Positions 19,984-30,290 are shown, counted from the first letter of the stretch. The stretch is DNA of 64,000 nucleotides from Isosphaera sp. (GCA_013822345.1 PNKH01000003.1:62001-126000); one strand, 5' to 3'. The notes: generated by a model not told the origin, from the letters alone. Numbers and translations are program-made.

Positions 19984-21327
19984 TCAGGGGACCGACTTCC
20001 GCCACGCCACCGCGGCGGCGGCCAGCCGGCGGGCGACCTCCGGCTTCGCGCCCGCCAGGTCGGTCGCCTCCTTCGGGTCGGCCGCGAGGTCGTACAGCTC
20101 CGCCCCGCTCCCGTCGGCGTTCACCAGCAGCTTCCAGTCCCCGTCGAGCATCGCCACGTTCGGCGACCGGTCCGCCTTCACCGGCGGGTAGGCGAAGGAT
20201 GTCGCGTTCCGGCCGTACTCCCAGAACAGCGGCTTCGTCCGCCGCGGCGCCTTCCCGAGCAGGGCGGCGCTCAGGTCCTCGCCGTCCGGCTCGTACCCCT
20301 TCGGCCGGTCCGCCCCGCACAGCTTGCACAGCGTCGGGAACAGGTCGACCCCGCCGACGACCGTCGTCTCGTTCGCCGGCCCGGCGGGGACGACGCCGGG
20401 TCCCCAGGCGATCAGCGGCACCCGCACCCCGCCCTCGTACAGGCTCAGCTTGCTCCCGCGGAGGCCGGCGGTCCGCTTCCGGTCGAACGTCGGGAGCGGG
20501 CCGTTGTCGGACAGGAACAGCACCACCGTCGGCCGGCCCTTCCGCCCGCGGACCGCGTCGAGCAGCCGGCCGACCTGGCGGTCCGTCTCGGCCAGCACCT
20601 TCGCCAGCCGCTCCGGGGTGTCGCCCTTCCCCGTTGCCCGCCCGCCCTTCCCCACCTGCTGGTCGTCGGCCGTCGGCACCCACGGGGTGTGCGGGTCGTC
20701 GAGCCACAGGTTGACGAAGCACGGCGCGTCGGCGTCGGCCCTGAGGAAGTCGAGGGTGCGGTCGACCATCCACCCGGTCCGGTCCCACCGCTTGACCTTG
20801 TCGTCGAGCGACCAGATCCAGTCCCGGGCGGTCAGGTCCGGGTGCGGCTCCGGGCTCTCCCAGGTGCCGACGCCGAGGTCGTACCCGTAGGCGGCGAACT
20901 TCGGGGCGTCGGCCACGTCCCGGCCGCCGCCGAGGTGCCACTTCCCGACGTGGGCGGTGCGGTACCCGGCGGCCCTCAGCGCCCGCGGCAGCGTCGGGGC
21001 CTTCGGGTCGAGGAAGTCGGCCATCTCGCACGCCCGGTTCCCGGCCCTGGTCTGGAGGAAGCTGGTGACCCGCCACCGGGCCGGGAACTGGCCGGTGAGG
21101 AGCCCGCACCGGGACGGGGAGCAGATCGGGGCGGCGGCGTAGTACCGGTCGAACCGCACCCCCTCCTTGGCCATCCGGTCGAGGTGCGGGGTAGCGGCGA
21201 CGGTGCCGCCGTAACAGGACAGGTCGCCGCGGCCGAGGTCGTCGGCGAGGACCAGGACGACGTTCGGCTTCTCGGCGGCCGCGGCGGGGGCGGTCAGGAG
21301 TAGGGAGGCGATCAGGGCGCGGGTCAC
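19984..21327 (-). CDS. Sulfatase, secreted
   Basis: GTG 21327: (V)TRALIASLLLTAPAAAAEKPNVVLVLADDLGRGDLSCYGGTVAATPHLDRMAKEGVRFDRYYAAAPICSPSRCGLLTGQ; VGKWHLGGG. Confidence 0.92.
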   Translation of the reverse strand: MTRALIASLLLTAPAAAAEKPNVVLVLADDLGRGDLSCYGGTVAATPHLDRMAKEGVRFDRYYAAAPICSPSRCGLLTGQFPARWRVTSFLQTRAGNRACEMADFLDPKAPTLPRALRAAGYRTAHVGKWHLGGGRDVADAPKFAAYGYDLGVGTWESPEPHPDLTARDWIWSLDDKVKRWDRTGWMVDRTLDFLRADADAPCFVNLWLDDPHTPWVPTADDQQVGKGGRATGKGDTPERLAKVLAETDRQVGRLLDAVRGRKGRPTVVLFLSDNGPLPTFDRKRTAGLRGSKLSLYEGGVRVPLIAWGPGVVPAGPANETTVVGGVDLFPTLCKLCGADRPKGYEPDGEDLSAALLGKAPRRTKPLFWEYGRNATSFAYPPVKADRSPNVAMLDGDWKLLVNADGSGAELYDLAADPKEATDLAGAKPEVARRLAAAAVAWRKSVP

Positions 21328-21348
21328 GTCGTCATCTCCACGGGCCGC

Positions 21349-21459
21349 GTCGGGTGCCGTCGAGGGTCGCGCTCGCGACCCGACGACGCACCGGGGCGGC
21401 CGGCGAGGTGGAATGGTGCGTCGTCGCCGGGCGAAGCGCCCGGCTCGACCGCACCCTAC
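21349..21459. repeat. Composite inverted repeat, family R1 copy B (arms 21349-21392 / 21415-21459)
   Basis: gtcgggtgccgtcgagggtcgcgctcgcgacccgacgacgcacc ... ggtgcgtcgtcgccgggcgaagcgcccggctcgaccgcaccctac; the right end contains the stop codon of the 21456 gene. Confidence 0.93.
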
Positions 21460-24389
21460 TTCTTCCCCGGCGGGTACGGCAACACGTTGGTCCGCCCCGC
21501 CCACTCGTCCCACCGGGCGGCCAGGTCCTTCACCTTCTCGGGCATCTTCGCGGCGAGGTCGGTCGACTCGGTCGGGTCGGCGGCCAGGTCGTACAGCTCC
21601 CACGGCTTGCCGCGGAGGGCGACGAGTTTCCAGTTGCCGGCCCGGACCGCCCGGTTCCGCTCGTGCTCCCAGCCGAGGAGGTCCCGATCGACCGGCTTGC
21701 CGGCGAACGCCGGGACGAGGCTCTTCCCCTCCGTCGGCGTCACCGCCCGGTCGCCGACCTTCTCCGGGTACCTCGCCCCGGCCAACTCGACGCACGTCGC
21801 CATCACGTCGACGACGTGCCCGACCTGGTGGCGGAGCTCGCCCCGCGCCGCGATCCCGGCCGGCCAGTGGGCGACGAGCGGGGTGCGGATCCCGCCCTCG
21901 TGGGCGTAGTGCTTGTACCACCGGAACGGCGTGTTCGACGCGTTCGCCCACCCGCTCCCGGTGCTGTGGTACGTCCCCGGCCCGCCCATCCTGTCCAGGT
22001 CGGCCCCCGCGTGCAGCACGTTCTTCGGCCCGGACCCGCCGTCGAACCCGAACGAGTCCCACTCGGCACACGCCCCGTTGTCCGACAGGAACAGGATCAG
22101 CGTGTTCTCGAGCTGGCCGTTCTTCCGCAGGTCGTCGACCACCCGGCCGACGTTCCGGTCCATCCGGTCGACCATCGCGGCGTACACCGCCATCCGCCGG
22201 GCGAGGTCGGCCCGCCGGTCCTCCGGGAGCGTGTCCCACGCCGGGTTCTCCCCGGCGCGGAAGAAGTCGCTGCGGGTCTCGAACGGCGACCGCGGCGGGA
22301 GGGCGGTCGTGGCGCCGAACAGCCCGAGCTTGACCTGCCGGGCGAGCCGCTCCTCGCGGAGCTTGTCCCAGCCCTTCGTGTACGTGTCCTTGTACTTCGC
22401 GATGTCTTCCGTGCGGGCGTGGAGCGGGAAGTGCGGGGCGGTGTACGCCAGGTACAGGAAGAACGGCTTCTCCGGCGCCTTCCGGGCGTCGGCCAGGAAG
22501 TCGAGGGCGTGGTCGGTGAACGCGTCGGTGGCGTAGAACCCGCCGGCCGGGTACTCGCGGGCCGGCCGCCCGGCCGGGAGCCGGACGTACGCCTTCGCGT
22601 CCCGGAAGTCGCGGAACCCCTCGACCAGCCCGTAGTACTCGTCGAACCCGCCGCGGGCCACCGGGCCGCGGCCGGCCCCGCCGCCGAGGTGCCACTTCCC
22701 GGCCATCAGGGTGCGGTACCCGGCGGCCTTCAACACCTCGGCGACGGTGACGGCGTTCGGCTGGAGCGCCCCGCGGTACCCGGGGGCGCCCTGGTCGGCC
22801 AGCATGTCCCCGACCCCGGCCTGGTGCGGGTACAGCCCGGTCATCAGGCTGGCCCGGGTCGGGCAGCAGCGGGTGCAGTTGTAGAACTGGGTGAACCGCA
22901 CCCCGCCGGCGGCCAGGGCGTCCAGGTTCGGGGTGGCGATCTCCCCGCCGTAGCACCCGAGGTCCGAGAACCCGAGGTCGTCGGCCAGGATCAGCACGAC
23001 GTTCGGCTTCTTGGCCGGCGGCGGGTCCTTCTTCTTGGGCCGCGGGTCGGGGAGCGCCCGCTCGGTCTTCAGCCCCTCGTCGCCCTGGTCCTTCATCCAC
23101 GCGTCGAGGTCGGCGCGGAGGGCCTTGAGGGTGTCGGCGTGGGCCGGGTCGGCGGCCAGGTTCCTCAGCTCGTGCGGGTCGGCCGCCAGGTCGTACAGCT
23201 CCTCCGCCGGGCGGGTGTGGTACCGGCGGACGACCGCCGCCGCGGCCGGGTCGGTCTTCGCCTTCGCCACCCACGAGCGGAAGTAGTTCGGCCCGTCGGC
23301 GTCCGGGTTCGCCCCCTTGTCGACGTGGGTGTGGTGCTCGGCCCCCGGGTCGAGGTTGCGGACGTACTTCCGGTCCCGAATGCGGACCGCCCGGAGCGGG
23401 TACCGGTTCATGTCCCCGTCCCCGCTGTGGGTGACGAAGACCTTGTCCCGGTGGGCCGCCTTCTCCCCGCGCAGGACGCCGAGGAACGACCTGCCGCTCA
23501 GCGTCTCCGGCGGCTTCCCGCCGGCGGCTTCGAGGCACGTCGGGAGGAGGTCGGTCCAGCTCACCAGCGCGTCCGACGCTGACCCCGGCTTGATCTTGTC
23601 CGGCCATGCGGCGAGGAGCGGAGTGCGGACACCGGCGTCGTAGGCGTTCCACTTGCCGAACGGGAACTGGGCCCCGTGGTCGCTGGTGAACACGAACAGG
23701 ACGTCCGGGCCGAGGTGCTTCCGGGCCGCGTCGTACACCAACCCGAGGTCGCGGTCGGCGTTCGCCACGGCGGCCAGGTAGCGGGCCCGGGCCTGCCGCG
23801 TCTCCGGGGTGTCGACCAGGGTCGGCGGGAGGGTCAGCTTGGCCGGGTCGAGGGTCGTCTCCTTCGGCCACGGGACGTGCGGCCAGTTCGTGCCGACGAG
23901 CAGGCACAGCGGCTTCCCCGGCTTCCGGCCGGCGAGCCACTTCACCGCCGCGTCGACGCAGTCGTCCTGGTGGTAGTTGAAGTGGCTGGCGTGGTCGAAC
24001 CCGTAGTCGGTGACCTGGCCGTAGTGGGCGGTCTTGCCGACCGCCGCGGTCTCGTACCCGAGGTCCTTGAAGTACGCCGGCCACCGCTTCACGTCGGCCC
24101 GCGGGCGGCTGTGGTTCAGCATCGCCCCGTTCCGCATCGGGTCGAGGCCGGTGAGGAGGGCGGCCCGGCTCGGGGCGCAGCTCGGGGAGGCGACGAAGGC
24201 ATGGGTCAGGGTGACCCCATCCTTCGCCAGCCGGGCCATGTTCGGGGTCGGCACGTCCTTCCCGCCGTAGGGCGAGCAGTCCGCCCAGCCGAGGTCGTCG
24301 GCGAGGAAGACGACGACGTGGGGCGGGTCGGCGGCCGCGGCCGGGCCGGCCGCGGCGGTGAGGAGGAAGGCAACGTGCAGGCGGGTCAC
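21456..24389 (-). CDS. Two-domain sulfatase (tandem sulfatase-sulfatase fusion, 977 aa)
   Basis: Domain 1: PPHVVVFLADDLGWADCSPYGGKDVPTPN...SPSCAPSRAALLTGL. Linker LPDPRPKKKDPPPAKK near 22990-23050. Domain 2: PNVVLILADDLGFSDLGCYGGEIATPNLDALAAGGVRFTQFYNCTRCCPTRASLMTGLYPHQAGVG. One uninterrupted frame. Confidence 0.93.
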   Translation of the reverse strand: MTRLHVAFLLTAAAGPAAAADPPHVVVFLADDLGWADCSPYGGKDVPTPNMARLAKDGVTLTHAFVASPSCAPSRAALLTGLDPMRNGAMLNHSRPRADVKRWPAYFKDLGYETAAVGKTAHYGQVTDYGFDHASHFNYHQDDCVDAAVKWLAGRKPGKPLCLLVGTNWPHVPWPKETTLDPAKLTLPPTLVDTPETRQARARYLAAVANADRDLGLVYDAARKHLGPDVLFVFTSDHGAQFPFGKWNAYDAGVRTPLLAAWPDKIKPGSASDALVSWTDLLPTCLEAAGGKPPETLSGRSFLGVLRGEKAAHRDKVFVTHSGDGDMNRYPLRAVRIRDRKYVRNLDPGAEHHTHVDKGANPDADGPNYFRSWVAKAKTDPAAAAVVRRYHTRPAEELYDLAADPHELRNLAADPAHADTLKALRADLDAWMKDQGDEGLKTERALPDPRPKKKDPPPAKKPNVVLILADDLGFSDLGCYGGEIATPNLDALAAGGVRFTQFYNCTRCCPTRASLMTGLYPHQAGVGDMLADQGAPGYRGALQPNAVTVAEVLKAAGYRTLMAGKWHLGGGAGRGPVARGGFDEYYGLVEGFRDFRDAKAYVRLPAGRPAREYPAGGFYATDAFTDHALDFLADARKAPEKPFFLYLAYTAPHFPLHARTEDIAKYKDTYTKGWDKLREERLARQVKLGLFGATTALPPRSPFETRSDFFRAGENPAWDTLPEDRRADLARRMAVYAAMVDRMDRNVGRVVDDLRKNGQLENTLILFLSDNGACAEWDSFGFDGGSGPKNVLHAGADLDRMGGPGTYHSTGSGWANASNTPFRWYKHYAHEGGIRTPLVAHWPAGIAARGELRHQVGHVVDVMATCVELAGARYPEKVGDRAVTPTEGKSLVPAFAGKPVDRDLLGWEHERNRAVRAGNWKLVALRGKPWELYDLAADPTESTDLAAKMPEKVKDLAARWDEWAGRTNVLPYPPGKK

Positions 24390-24405
24390 GACGGCCTCCG
24401 GGGTG

Positions 24406-26085
24406 TCACGGCTTCGGGGGCATGACCGGCCACGGCCGCACCCCGACCCGGGCCGCCCAGGCGTCCCACGCGGCGGCCATCTCCTTCACCCGCCCGGGCT
24501 GGGCGGCCGCGAGGTCGCGCCCCTCCACCCGGTCGGCCGGCAGGTCGTACAGCTCCCACGGATGGTTGTGCTTCGCCACCAACTTCCACCGCCCGTCGCG
24601 GACCGCCCGGTTCCCCTCGTGCTCCCAGAACAGCGGGGCCGACCGGGCCAGCGGCTTGCCGGCCAGCGCCGGCCGCAGGCTGACGCCCTCCGGGGCCGGG
24701 GTCCCGGCCGGGGGCTTCGCCCCGGCCAGGTCGAGGCAGGTGGCCATCACGTCGACGAGGTGGCCGGGGTCGGTGACCAGCCCGCCGCGGCGGGCGGCCG
24801 GGACGCCGTTCGGCCAGTGGGCGACCAGCGGGGTGGAGATGCCGCCCTCGTGGACCCAGTGCTTGTACTCCCGGAGCGGGGTGTTCGACACGTTCGCCCA
24901 CCCCTCCCCGTAGGCGACGTAGGTGTCGGCCGGCCCGGGCACCACCCCCGGCCCCTGCCGGACCGGGTACCCGTCCCGGGTCTGGACCGGGATGATGCTC
25001 TGGGTCGTCCACTCCGGCGGCCGGGCCGGGAACGTCGGCTTGTCCGGCCGCGGGCCGTCGACCCGGTCCTTGGTCTTCCCCCGCCCGACCGTCTCGGCGC
25101 ACCCGCCGTTGTCCTGGAGGTACAGGACCAGGGTGTCGTCGAGCCGGCCGGTCCGCTTCAGTTCGGCGGCGATCGCCCCGACCCCGCGGTCCATCCGGGT
25201 GACCATCGCCGCGTACACCTCCATGCACGCCGCCTCCCGCCGCTTGTCGGCGACCTTGTCCCAGTCCCCGGCCTGCGGGCACATCCCCTGCTTCGGGTCG
25301 ACCAGGCCGAGCGCCCCGGCCCGCTCCAGCCGGGCCTTCCGGACCGGCCCGTACCCGCCGTCGTACTTCCCCGTGTACTTCGCCACCTCGTCGTCCGGGG
25401 CCTGCATCGGCCAGTGGGCGGCGGTGTACGCGACGTACAGGAAGAACGGCTTGGCCGGGTGGTCCTTGGCGTGGTCGGCGAGGAACCGGACGGCGTGGTC
25501 GGTGATCGCGTCGGTGTAGTAGTACGCCGCCGGCTTGTACCCGGGGTCGGCGTGCGGGGAGACCGGGGTGTCGTCCCGGACGAGGCCGAACGGGTCGTAG
25601 AAGTTCCCGGCCCCGGAGATCGTCCCGTAGAACCGGTCGAACCCGCGGCGGAGCGGCCAGTTGTCCTTCGGCCCGGCGGTCACCGCCTTGGTGACGTGCC
25701 ACTTCCCGACCGCGTAGCTGCGGTACCCGGCCGGCTTCAGCGCCTCGGCGAGGGTGGCGGTGCGGCGGCCCAGGTCGCCGCGGTAGCCGTCGTGCCCCTT
25801 GTCGTCCATCATGTGCCCGACCCCGGCCTGGTGCGGGTACAGGCCGGTGAGGAAGCTGGCCCGGGTCGGGCAGCAGCGGGCGCAGTTGTAGAACTGGGTG
25901 AACCGCAGGCCGTTCCTGGCCAGGGCGTCGATGCTCGGGGTGGCGATCTCCCCTCCGTAGCACCCGAGGTCGGAGAACCCCATGTCGTCGGCCAGGACGA
26001 CGACCACGTTCGGCTTCGCCGGCGGGTCGGCGGCCGCCGCCGAACCGGCGGCGGCCGCGACCGTCGCCACGATCAGGTGTCGCAT
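24406..26085 (-). CDS. Arylsulfatase, secreted; paralog of domain 2 of the upstream fusion
   Basis: 559 aa; PNVVVVLADDMGFSDLGCYGGEIATPSIDALARNGLRFTQFYNCARCCPTRASFLTGLYPHQAGVGHM. Confidence 0.93.
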   Translation of the reverse strand: MRHLIVATVAAAAGSAAAADPPAKPNVVVVLADDMGFSDLGCYGGEIATPSIDALARNGLRFTQFYNCARCCPTRASFLTGLYPHQAGVGHMMDDKGHDGYRGDLGRRTATLAEALKPAGYRSYAVGKWHVTKAVTAGPKDNWPLRRGFDRFYGTISGAGNFYDPFGLVRDDTPVSPHADPGYKPAAYYYTDAITDHAVRFLADHAKDHPAKPFFLYVAYTAAHWPMQAPDDEVAKYTGKYDGGYGPVRKARLERAGALGLVDPKQGMCPQAGDWDKVADKRREAACMEVYAAMVTRMDRGVGAIAAELKRTGRLDDTLVLYLQDNGGCAETVGRGKTKDRVDGPRPDKPTFPARPPEWTTQSIIPVQTRDGYPVRQGPGVVPGPADTYVAYGEGWANVSNTPLREYKHWVHEGGISTPLVAHWPNGVPAARRGGLVTDPGHLVDVMATCLDLAGAKPPAGTPAPEGVSLRPALAGKPLARSAPLFWEHEGNRAVRDGRWKLVAKHNHPWELYDLPADRVEGRDLAAAQPGRVKEMAAAWDAWAARVGVRPWPVMPPKP

Positions 26086-26097
26086 GCCCGCCTCCGG

Positions 26098-27489
26098 TTA
26101 CGCGATCAGTTCCTTGATGACCTGCCCGCCGAACTGGGACAGTTGCTTGAAGCGGCCGCCGTGGAAGTACGTCAGCTTCGCGTCCTCCAGGCCCATCAGC
26201 CGGAGGACGGTGACGTGCAGGTCGCGGACGTGGTGGACGCACTCCACCGCCTCCGCCCCGGTCTCGTCCGTCGCCCCGACCGTGTGCCCCGCCTTCACCC
26301 CGCCGCCGGCGAACCAGACGGTCATCCCCTTCGGGTTGTGGTCCCGGCCGAACGCCGTCCCCATCCGCACCCCGTTGTCCGGACTCCGGCCGAACTCGCC
26401 GCACCAGACGACGAGGGTGGTGTCGAGCAGCCCGGTCCGCTTCAGGTCGGCGATCAAGGCAGCGATCGGCTTGTCGACCTGCCGGACCAGGTTGCCGTGC
26501 GCCTTCTCGATATAGTCGTGGCTGTCCCAGGTGCCGGCGTACAGCTGCACGAACCGGACGCCCTGCTGGACGAGCCGGCGGGCGAGCAGGCACCGCCGGC
26601 CGAACGCGTCGGTCGGCTCCTCGCCGACCCCGTACAGGGCCCGCGTCTTCGCGTCCTCCTTCGACAGGTCGAGCAGCCCCGGCACCTCGGCCTGCATCCG
26701 GAACGCCAGCTCGTAGCTCTCCATCCGGGCGGCGAGGTCGTCGCGGCCGGGGCGGGCGGCGGCGTAGCCGGTGTTCAGGGCGGCGAGGAGGTCGAGGTTC
26801 GCCCGCTGGTGGGCGGGGGCCTCGCCCCAGGCCGGGGCGAGGTCGAGCACGGGGGCGCCCTTCGGCCGGAGCGGGGTCCCCTGGAAGTCGGCCGGGAGGA
26901 ACCCGTTCCCCCAGTTCGCGGCCCCGCCCTGCGGGTGGCTCACCTCCGGCAGCACCACGAACCCGGGCAGGTTGGCGTTCGCGCTGCCGAGGCCGTAGGT
27001 GACCCAACTCCCGACCGCCGGGTCGCCGCCGAACCGGTTCCCGGTGTTCATCTGGTACATCGCGGTCGGGTGGTTGACCGAGTCGACCTGGCAGCCGCGG
27101 TAGAAGCACAGGTCGTCGGCGACCCCGGCGAGGTGCTCCCAGTTCGCGGCCATGTCCGCCCCGCACGTCCCGGCCTTGACGAACTTGAACGGCGAGGCGA
27201 CGTAGTACCGCTTGCCGCCGGACATCGCCGACTGCATCTTGTCGGACCGCTGGAACTCCTTCAGGTGGAGGTCGGCGAGCTTCGGCTTCGGGTCGAACGT
27301 GTCGATGTGGCTCGGCCCGCCCTCCATCATCAGGAAGATGCACGCGGTGGCCTTCGCCGGGGCGTGCGGCTTCTTCGGTGACAACGGCTTGTCACCGGCG
27401 CGCTTCTCCTCGGCGGCGAGCAGCGCGGAGAAGGCGACGCTCCCGAGAGAGGTGCCGAGGCCGTAGAGCGCGTCGCGGCGGGTCGGCAT
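26098..27489 (-). CDS. DUF1501 domain-containing protein
   Basis: 463 aa; MPTRRDALYGLGTSLGSVAFSALL (Tat-like); FLMMEGGPSHIDTFDPKPKLADLH; DTTLVVWCGEFGRSPDNG...GRDHNPKG. Confidence 0.93.
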   Translation of the reverse strand: MPTRRDALYGLGTSLGSVAFSALLAAEEKRAGDKPLSPKKPHAPAKATACIFLMMEGGPSHIDTFDPKPKLADLHLKEFQRSDKMQSAMSGGKRYYVASPFKFVKAGTCGADMAANWEHLAGVADDLCFYRGCQVDSVNHPTAMYQMNTGNRFGGDPAVGSWVTYGLGSANANLPGFVVLPEVSHPQGGAANWGNGFLPADFQGTPLRPKGAPVLDLAPAWGEAPAHQRANLDLLAALNTGYAAARPGRDDLAARMESYELAFRMQAEVPGLLDLSKEDAKTRALYGVGEEPTDAFGRRCLLARRLVQQGVRFVQLYAGTWDSHDYIEKAHGNLVRQVDKPIAALIADLKRTGLLDTTLVVWCGEFGRSPDNGVRMGTAFGRDHNPKGMTVWFAGGGVKAGHTVGATDETGAEAVECVHHVRDLHVTVLRLMGLEDAKLTYFHGGRFKQLSQFGGQVIKELIA

Positions 27490-27521
27490 CGTCGGCCCTC
27501 TCGACGGAACCGGGCGGGGGG

Positions 27522-27569
27522 CCCGTTTAGCCGCGCCCCGGAGTCCTCGGAGGGGCGCGGCTCAACGGG
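27522..27569. repeat. Inverted repeat, 18-bp arms with 1 mismatch
   Basis: cccgtttagccgcgcccc (27522-27539) / ggggcgcggctcaacggg (27552-27569) in the 27490-27577 spacer. Confidence 0.85.
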
Positions 27570-27577
27570 TGGCGTGG

Positions 27578-30268
27578 TCAGTCTAGGTAACAGAACTCGT
27601 TCGCGTTGAACAGCACCAGGCACACCTCCATCAGCCCGCGGACCTCGGGTGTCGCGTCGGCCGGGTGGAGGTCCGGGACGAAGTCCTTCGCCGCTGGCAG
27701 CACCTCGGTGAACGTGAACTTCTCCCCGGTGTTCTCCTCCACCGCCTCGCGCGTCACCTCGGCCGGCCGCTTCGGCTTCGCGAACCCCAGCCCCTTGTGC
27801 CGCTCGGCCATCGCCGCCCAGTGCTTCAGGCACGCCTCCGATTCCGCTGCGGTCGGCGCCCGGCCGAGGGTGCGGCGGAAGGCGAGCGCGACCGCCTCCT
27901 CACGCGACTTCGCCTCCTTCGACACCCGCGCCGCCAGGGCCAGCGCCCGGGCGCGGGTCGCCTCGCCGTTGAACAGCGCGAACGCCTGCGGGGCGACGGT
28001 GGATACTTCACGGGCCTCGCACGGCAGGTCCGGGGTCGGGGCGTTGAACACCTCCAGCAGTGGGTCGCGGACGCCACGCAGCTTCAGGGCGTACAGCGTC
28101 CGCCGGTGCCGCTGCGCCGGCGTCGGCGACGGCTCCCACGCCGGGGCGAATGTGCCCATCACCTGCCGCGGCTGTAGGGCCACGTCCGGGTTGATCTCCG
28201 GCCGCACCGGGATGCCGCCGACCGCAAGGTTCAACTCGCCGGACGCCGCCAGCATCGCGTCGCGCAGCTCCTCCGCGGCCAGGCGGCGCGGCTTGATCAC
28301 GGCGTAGTTCGTCCCGGCCGGGTCCTTCGCCGCGACCGCCTTCGGGTCCGGGTGCCGCGACGAGCGGCGGTACACGTCCGACGTGAGGATGAGCCGCTGC
28401 AGGTGCCGCACCGACCACCCGTGCTCGACGAACTCGGCGGCCAAGAAGTCGAGCAACTCGGGGTGCGTCGGCTTCTTCCCGGTCGCCCCGAAGTTGTTCG
28501 GGTTGCCGGCCAGCGGGGTGCCGACCGTCCACTGCCAGACGCGGTTCGCCATCACCCGGGCGGTGAGCGGGTTCTTCGCGCCCACGACCCAGTCGGCGAG
28601 CGCCGCCCGCCGGCCACCGACTGCCGGCGGGATCACCGCGTTGCCGGCGGCGCTCACCACGCCGGGCGCCACCTTCTCCTTCGGGCTGAACGGGTCGCCG
28701 CCGGCCAGGATGTGCGACGCCTCCAGCTCGCCGGCGTCGGGGTTTCCCGGGACGCGGAACGGGGCGTAGATCGCCTTCACGTCCGGCGTCCGCCCGGTGT
28801 ACACCGACAGGGCGAACGGCTCGTACCGGTCAGCCTCCCACTTCAGCCGCTCCAACCCCTTCCGAGCGATCCGCTCCATCCCGAGGTCGGCGGCCGACAG
28901 GAACTCGTGCCGCGGCGGCTTCTGCCCCTTCTTGTCCGGGTTCGCCGCCTCCCACTTCGCCCGCCCGGCGGCCTCGGCCTTCTGCACCTTCTGCAGGTCG
29001 GCGTTGAGAACGGCCCGGCGGGCGTCGAGGTATTTCTTCTCGTCGAACCCGACGGTGTTCTCGGCTTTCAGGAACGGGGCGGCCCGCTCGGCGACCTGCG
29101 TCGTGGCGAACGCCGCCTGGACGCGGTAGTAATCACGGGTCGGGACCGGGTCGAACTTGTGGTCGTGGCACCGGGCGCACTGGAGCATGTGGGCGAGGAA
29201 CACCTGCCCGACCTGGTCGGTCACGTCGTCCAGGAACCGCTGCCGGGCGACCTTCGCCACCTCCATCCCGGTCAGCTCCCACGCCCCCATCCGCAGGAAC
29301 CCGACGGCGACGAGCATCTCCGGGTCGGCAGGGTCGATCTCGTCGCCGGCGAGTTGCTCGCGGACGAACCGGTCGTAGGGCTTGTCCGCGTTGAAGCTGC
29401 GGACGACGTAGTCCCGATACCGCCACGCGCTGCCGCGCTCGTAGTCGTTGGCGAACCCGCTGCTGTCGGCGTACCGGGTGACATCGAGCCAGTGGCGGGC
29501 CAGCTGCTCGCCGCGGTGCGGGGACGCGAGGAGCCGGTCGACCACCGTGCCGAACGCCTTCGCGTCCGGGTCGGGGTCGGCGACGAACGCCTCGACTTCG
29601 GCCGGGGTCGGCGGCAGGCCGGTGAGGTCGAAGGTGACGCGACGGATCAGCGCCGGGCGGTCCGCCGGCGGGGCCGGTGACAGCCCGACGTCACGCAACT
29701 TCGCGCCGACGAACGCGTCGACCGGGTGGGCCGCGCCCGCCGGCACGGCCGGCTTCCGGAGCGGCTGATAGGCCCACAGGTCGGCGGGGTTGTAGGTGCG
29801 GTCCGTCCAGTCCGGCGACAGCCCGCCGCTCGTCTTCACCGCCACCCCGGCCGGCTTCGCCGCCTTCACGATCGCCGCGACCGCCTCGGCCGACGGCCAG
29901 GGGGCGCCGGCGTCGACCCAGTCGCGGACCGCCCTCACCTCGGCGTCGGTGAGGGCGTCGTTCTCCTTCGGCGGCATCGCCGAGAAGTCGTCGTCGGTCC
30001 GGAGGACCGCCTTGACGATCGGACTGTCGGCGGCCTTGCCGGGGACGACGCCGGGCCCGCTGTCGCCGCCCTTGAGGAGCTTGTCGCGGGTGGTGAGGTC
30101 GAGGCCGCCCTTCACCTTGGCCGCGTCGCCGCCGTGGCAGGCGAAGCACTTCGCCTTCAGGACCGGGAGGACGCGGCTGGCGAACCCCACCTCGGCCGCG
30201 GTCGGGTCGGCGGCGCCGGCAGGCCCGGCGGCGAAGAGCACGGCGGCAACCGCGAACAGGCGCGTCAT
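27578..30268 (-). CDS. PSD1 / planctomycete cytochrome c (PSCyt1-DUF1549-DUF1553) protein
   Basis: 896 aa; CFACHGGDAAKVKGGLDLTTRDKLLKGGDSGPGVVPGK; DAFVGAKLRDVGLSPAPPADRPALIRRVTFDLTGLPPTPAEVEAF; CARCHDHKFDP. Confidence 0.94.
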   Translation of the reverse strand: MTRLFAVAAVLFAAGPAGAADPTAAEVGFASRVLPVLKAKCFACHGGDAAKVKGGLDLTTRDKLLKGGDSGPGVVPGKAADSPIVKAVLRTDDDFSAMPPKENDALTDAEVRAVRDWVDAGAPWPSAEAVAAIVKAAKPAGVAVKTSGGLSPDWTDRTYNPADLWAYQPLRKPAVPAGAAHPVDAFVGAKLRDVGLSPAPPADRPALIRRVTFDLTGLPPTPAEVEAFVADPDPDAKAFGTVVDRLLASPHRGEQLARHWLDVTRYADSSGFANDYERGSAWRYRDYVVRSFNADKPYDRFVREQLAGDEIDPADPEMLVAVGFLRMGAWELTGMEVAKVARQRFLDDVTDQVGQVFLAHMLQCARCHDHKFDPVPTRDYYRVQAAFATTQVAERAAPFLKAENTVGFDEKKYLDARRAVLNADLQKVQKAEAAGRAKWEAANPDKKGQKPPRHEFLSAADLGMERIARKGLERLKWEADRYEPFALSVYTGRTPDVKAIYAPFRVPGNPDAGELEASHILAGGDPFSPKEKVAPGVVSAAGNAVIPPAVGGRRAALADWVVGAKNPLTARVMANRVWQWTVGTPLAGNPNNFGATGKKPTHPELLDFLAAEFVEHGWSVRHLQRLILTSDVYRRSSRHPDPKAVAAKDPAGTNYAVIKPRRLAAEELRDAMLAASGELNLAVGGIPVRPEINPDVALQPRQVMGTFAPAWEPSPTPAQRHRRTLYALKLRGVRDPLLEVFNAPTPDLPCEAREVSTVAPQAFALFNGEATRARALALAARVSKEAKSREEAVALAFRRTLGRAPTAAESEACLKHWAAMAERHKGLGFAKPKRPAEVTREAVEENTGEKFTFTEVLPAAKDFVPDLHPADATPEVRGLMEVCLVLFNANEFCYLD

Positions 30269-30290
30269 CGGTCGAGCCTCCCGGGACGGG

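Noticed and set aside
19984-24084. 1366-aa minus-strand ORF running from the double sulfatase into another sulfatase
   Set aside because: The upstream portion is an alternate frame of the double sulfatase; the real gene starts at GTG 21327.
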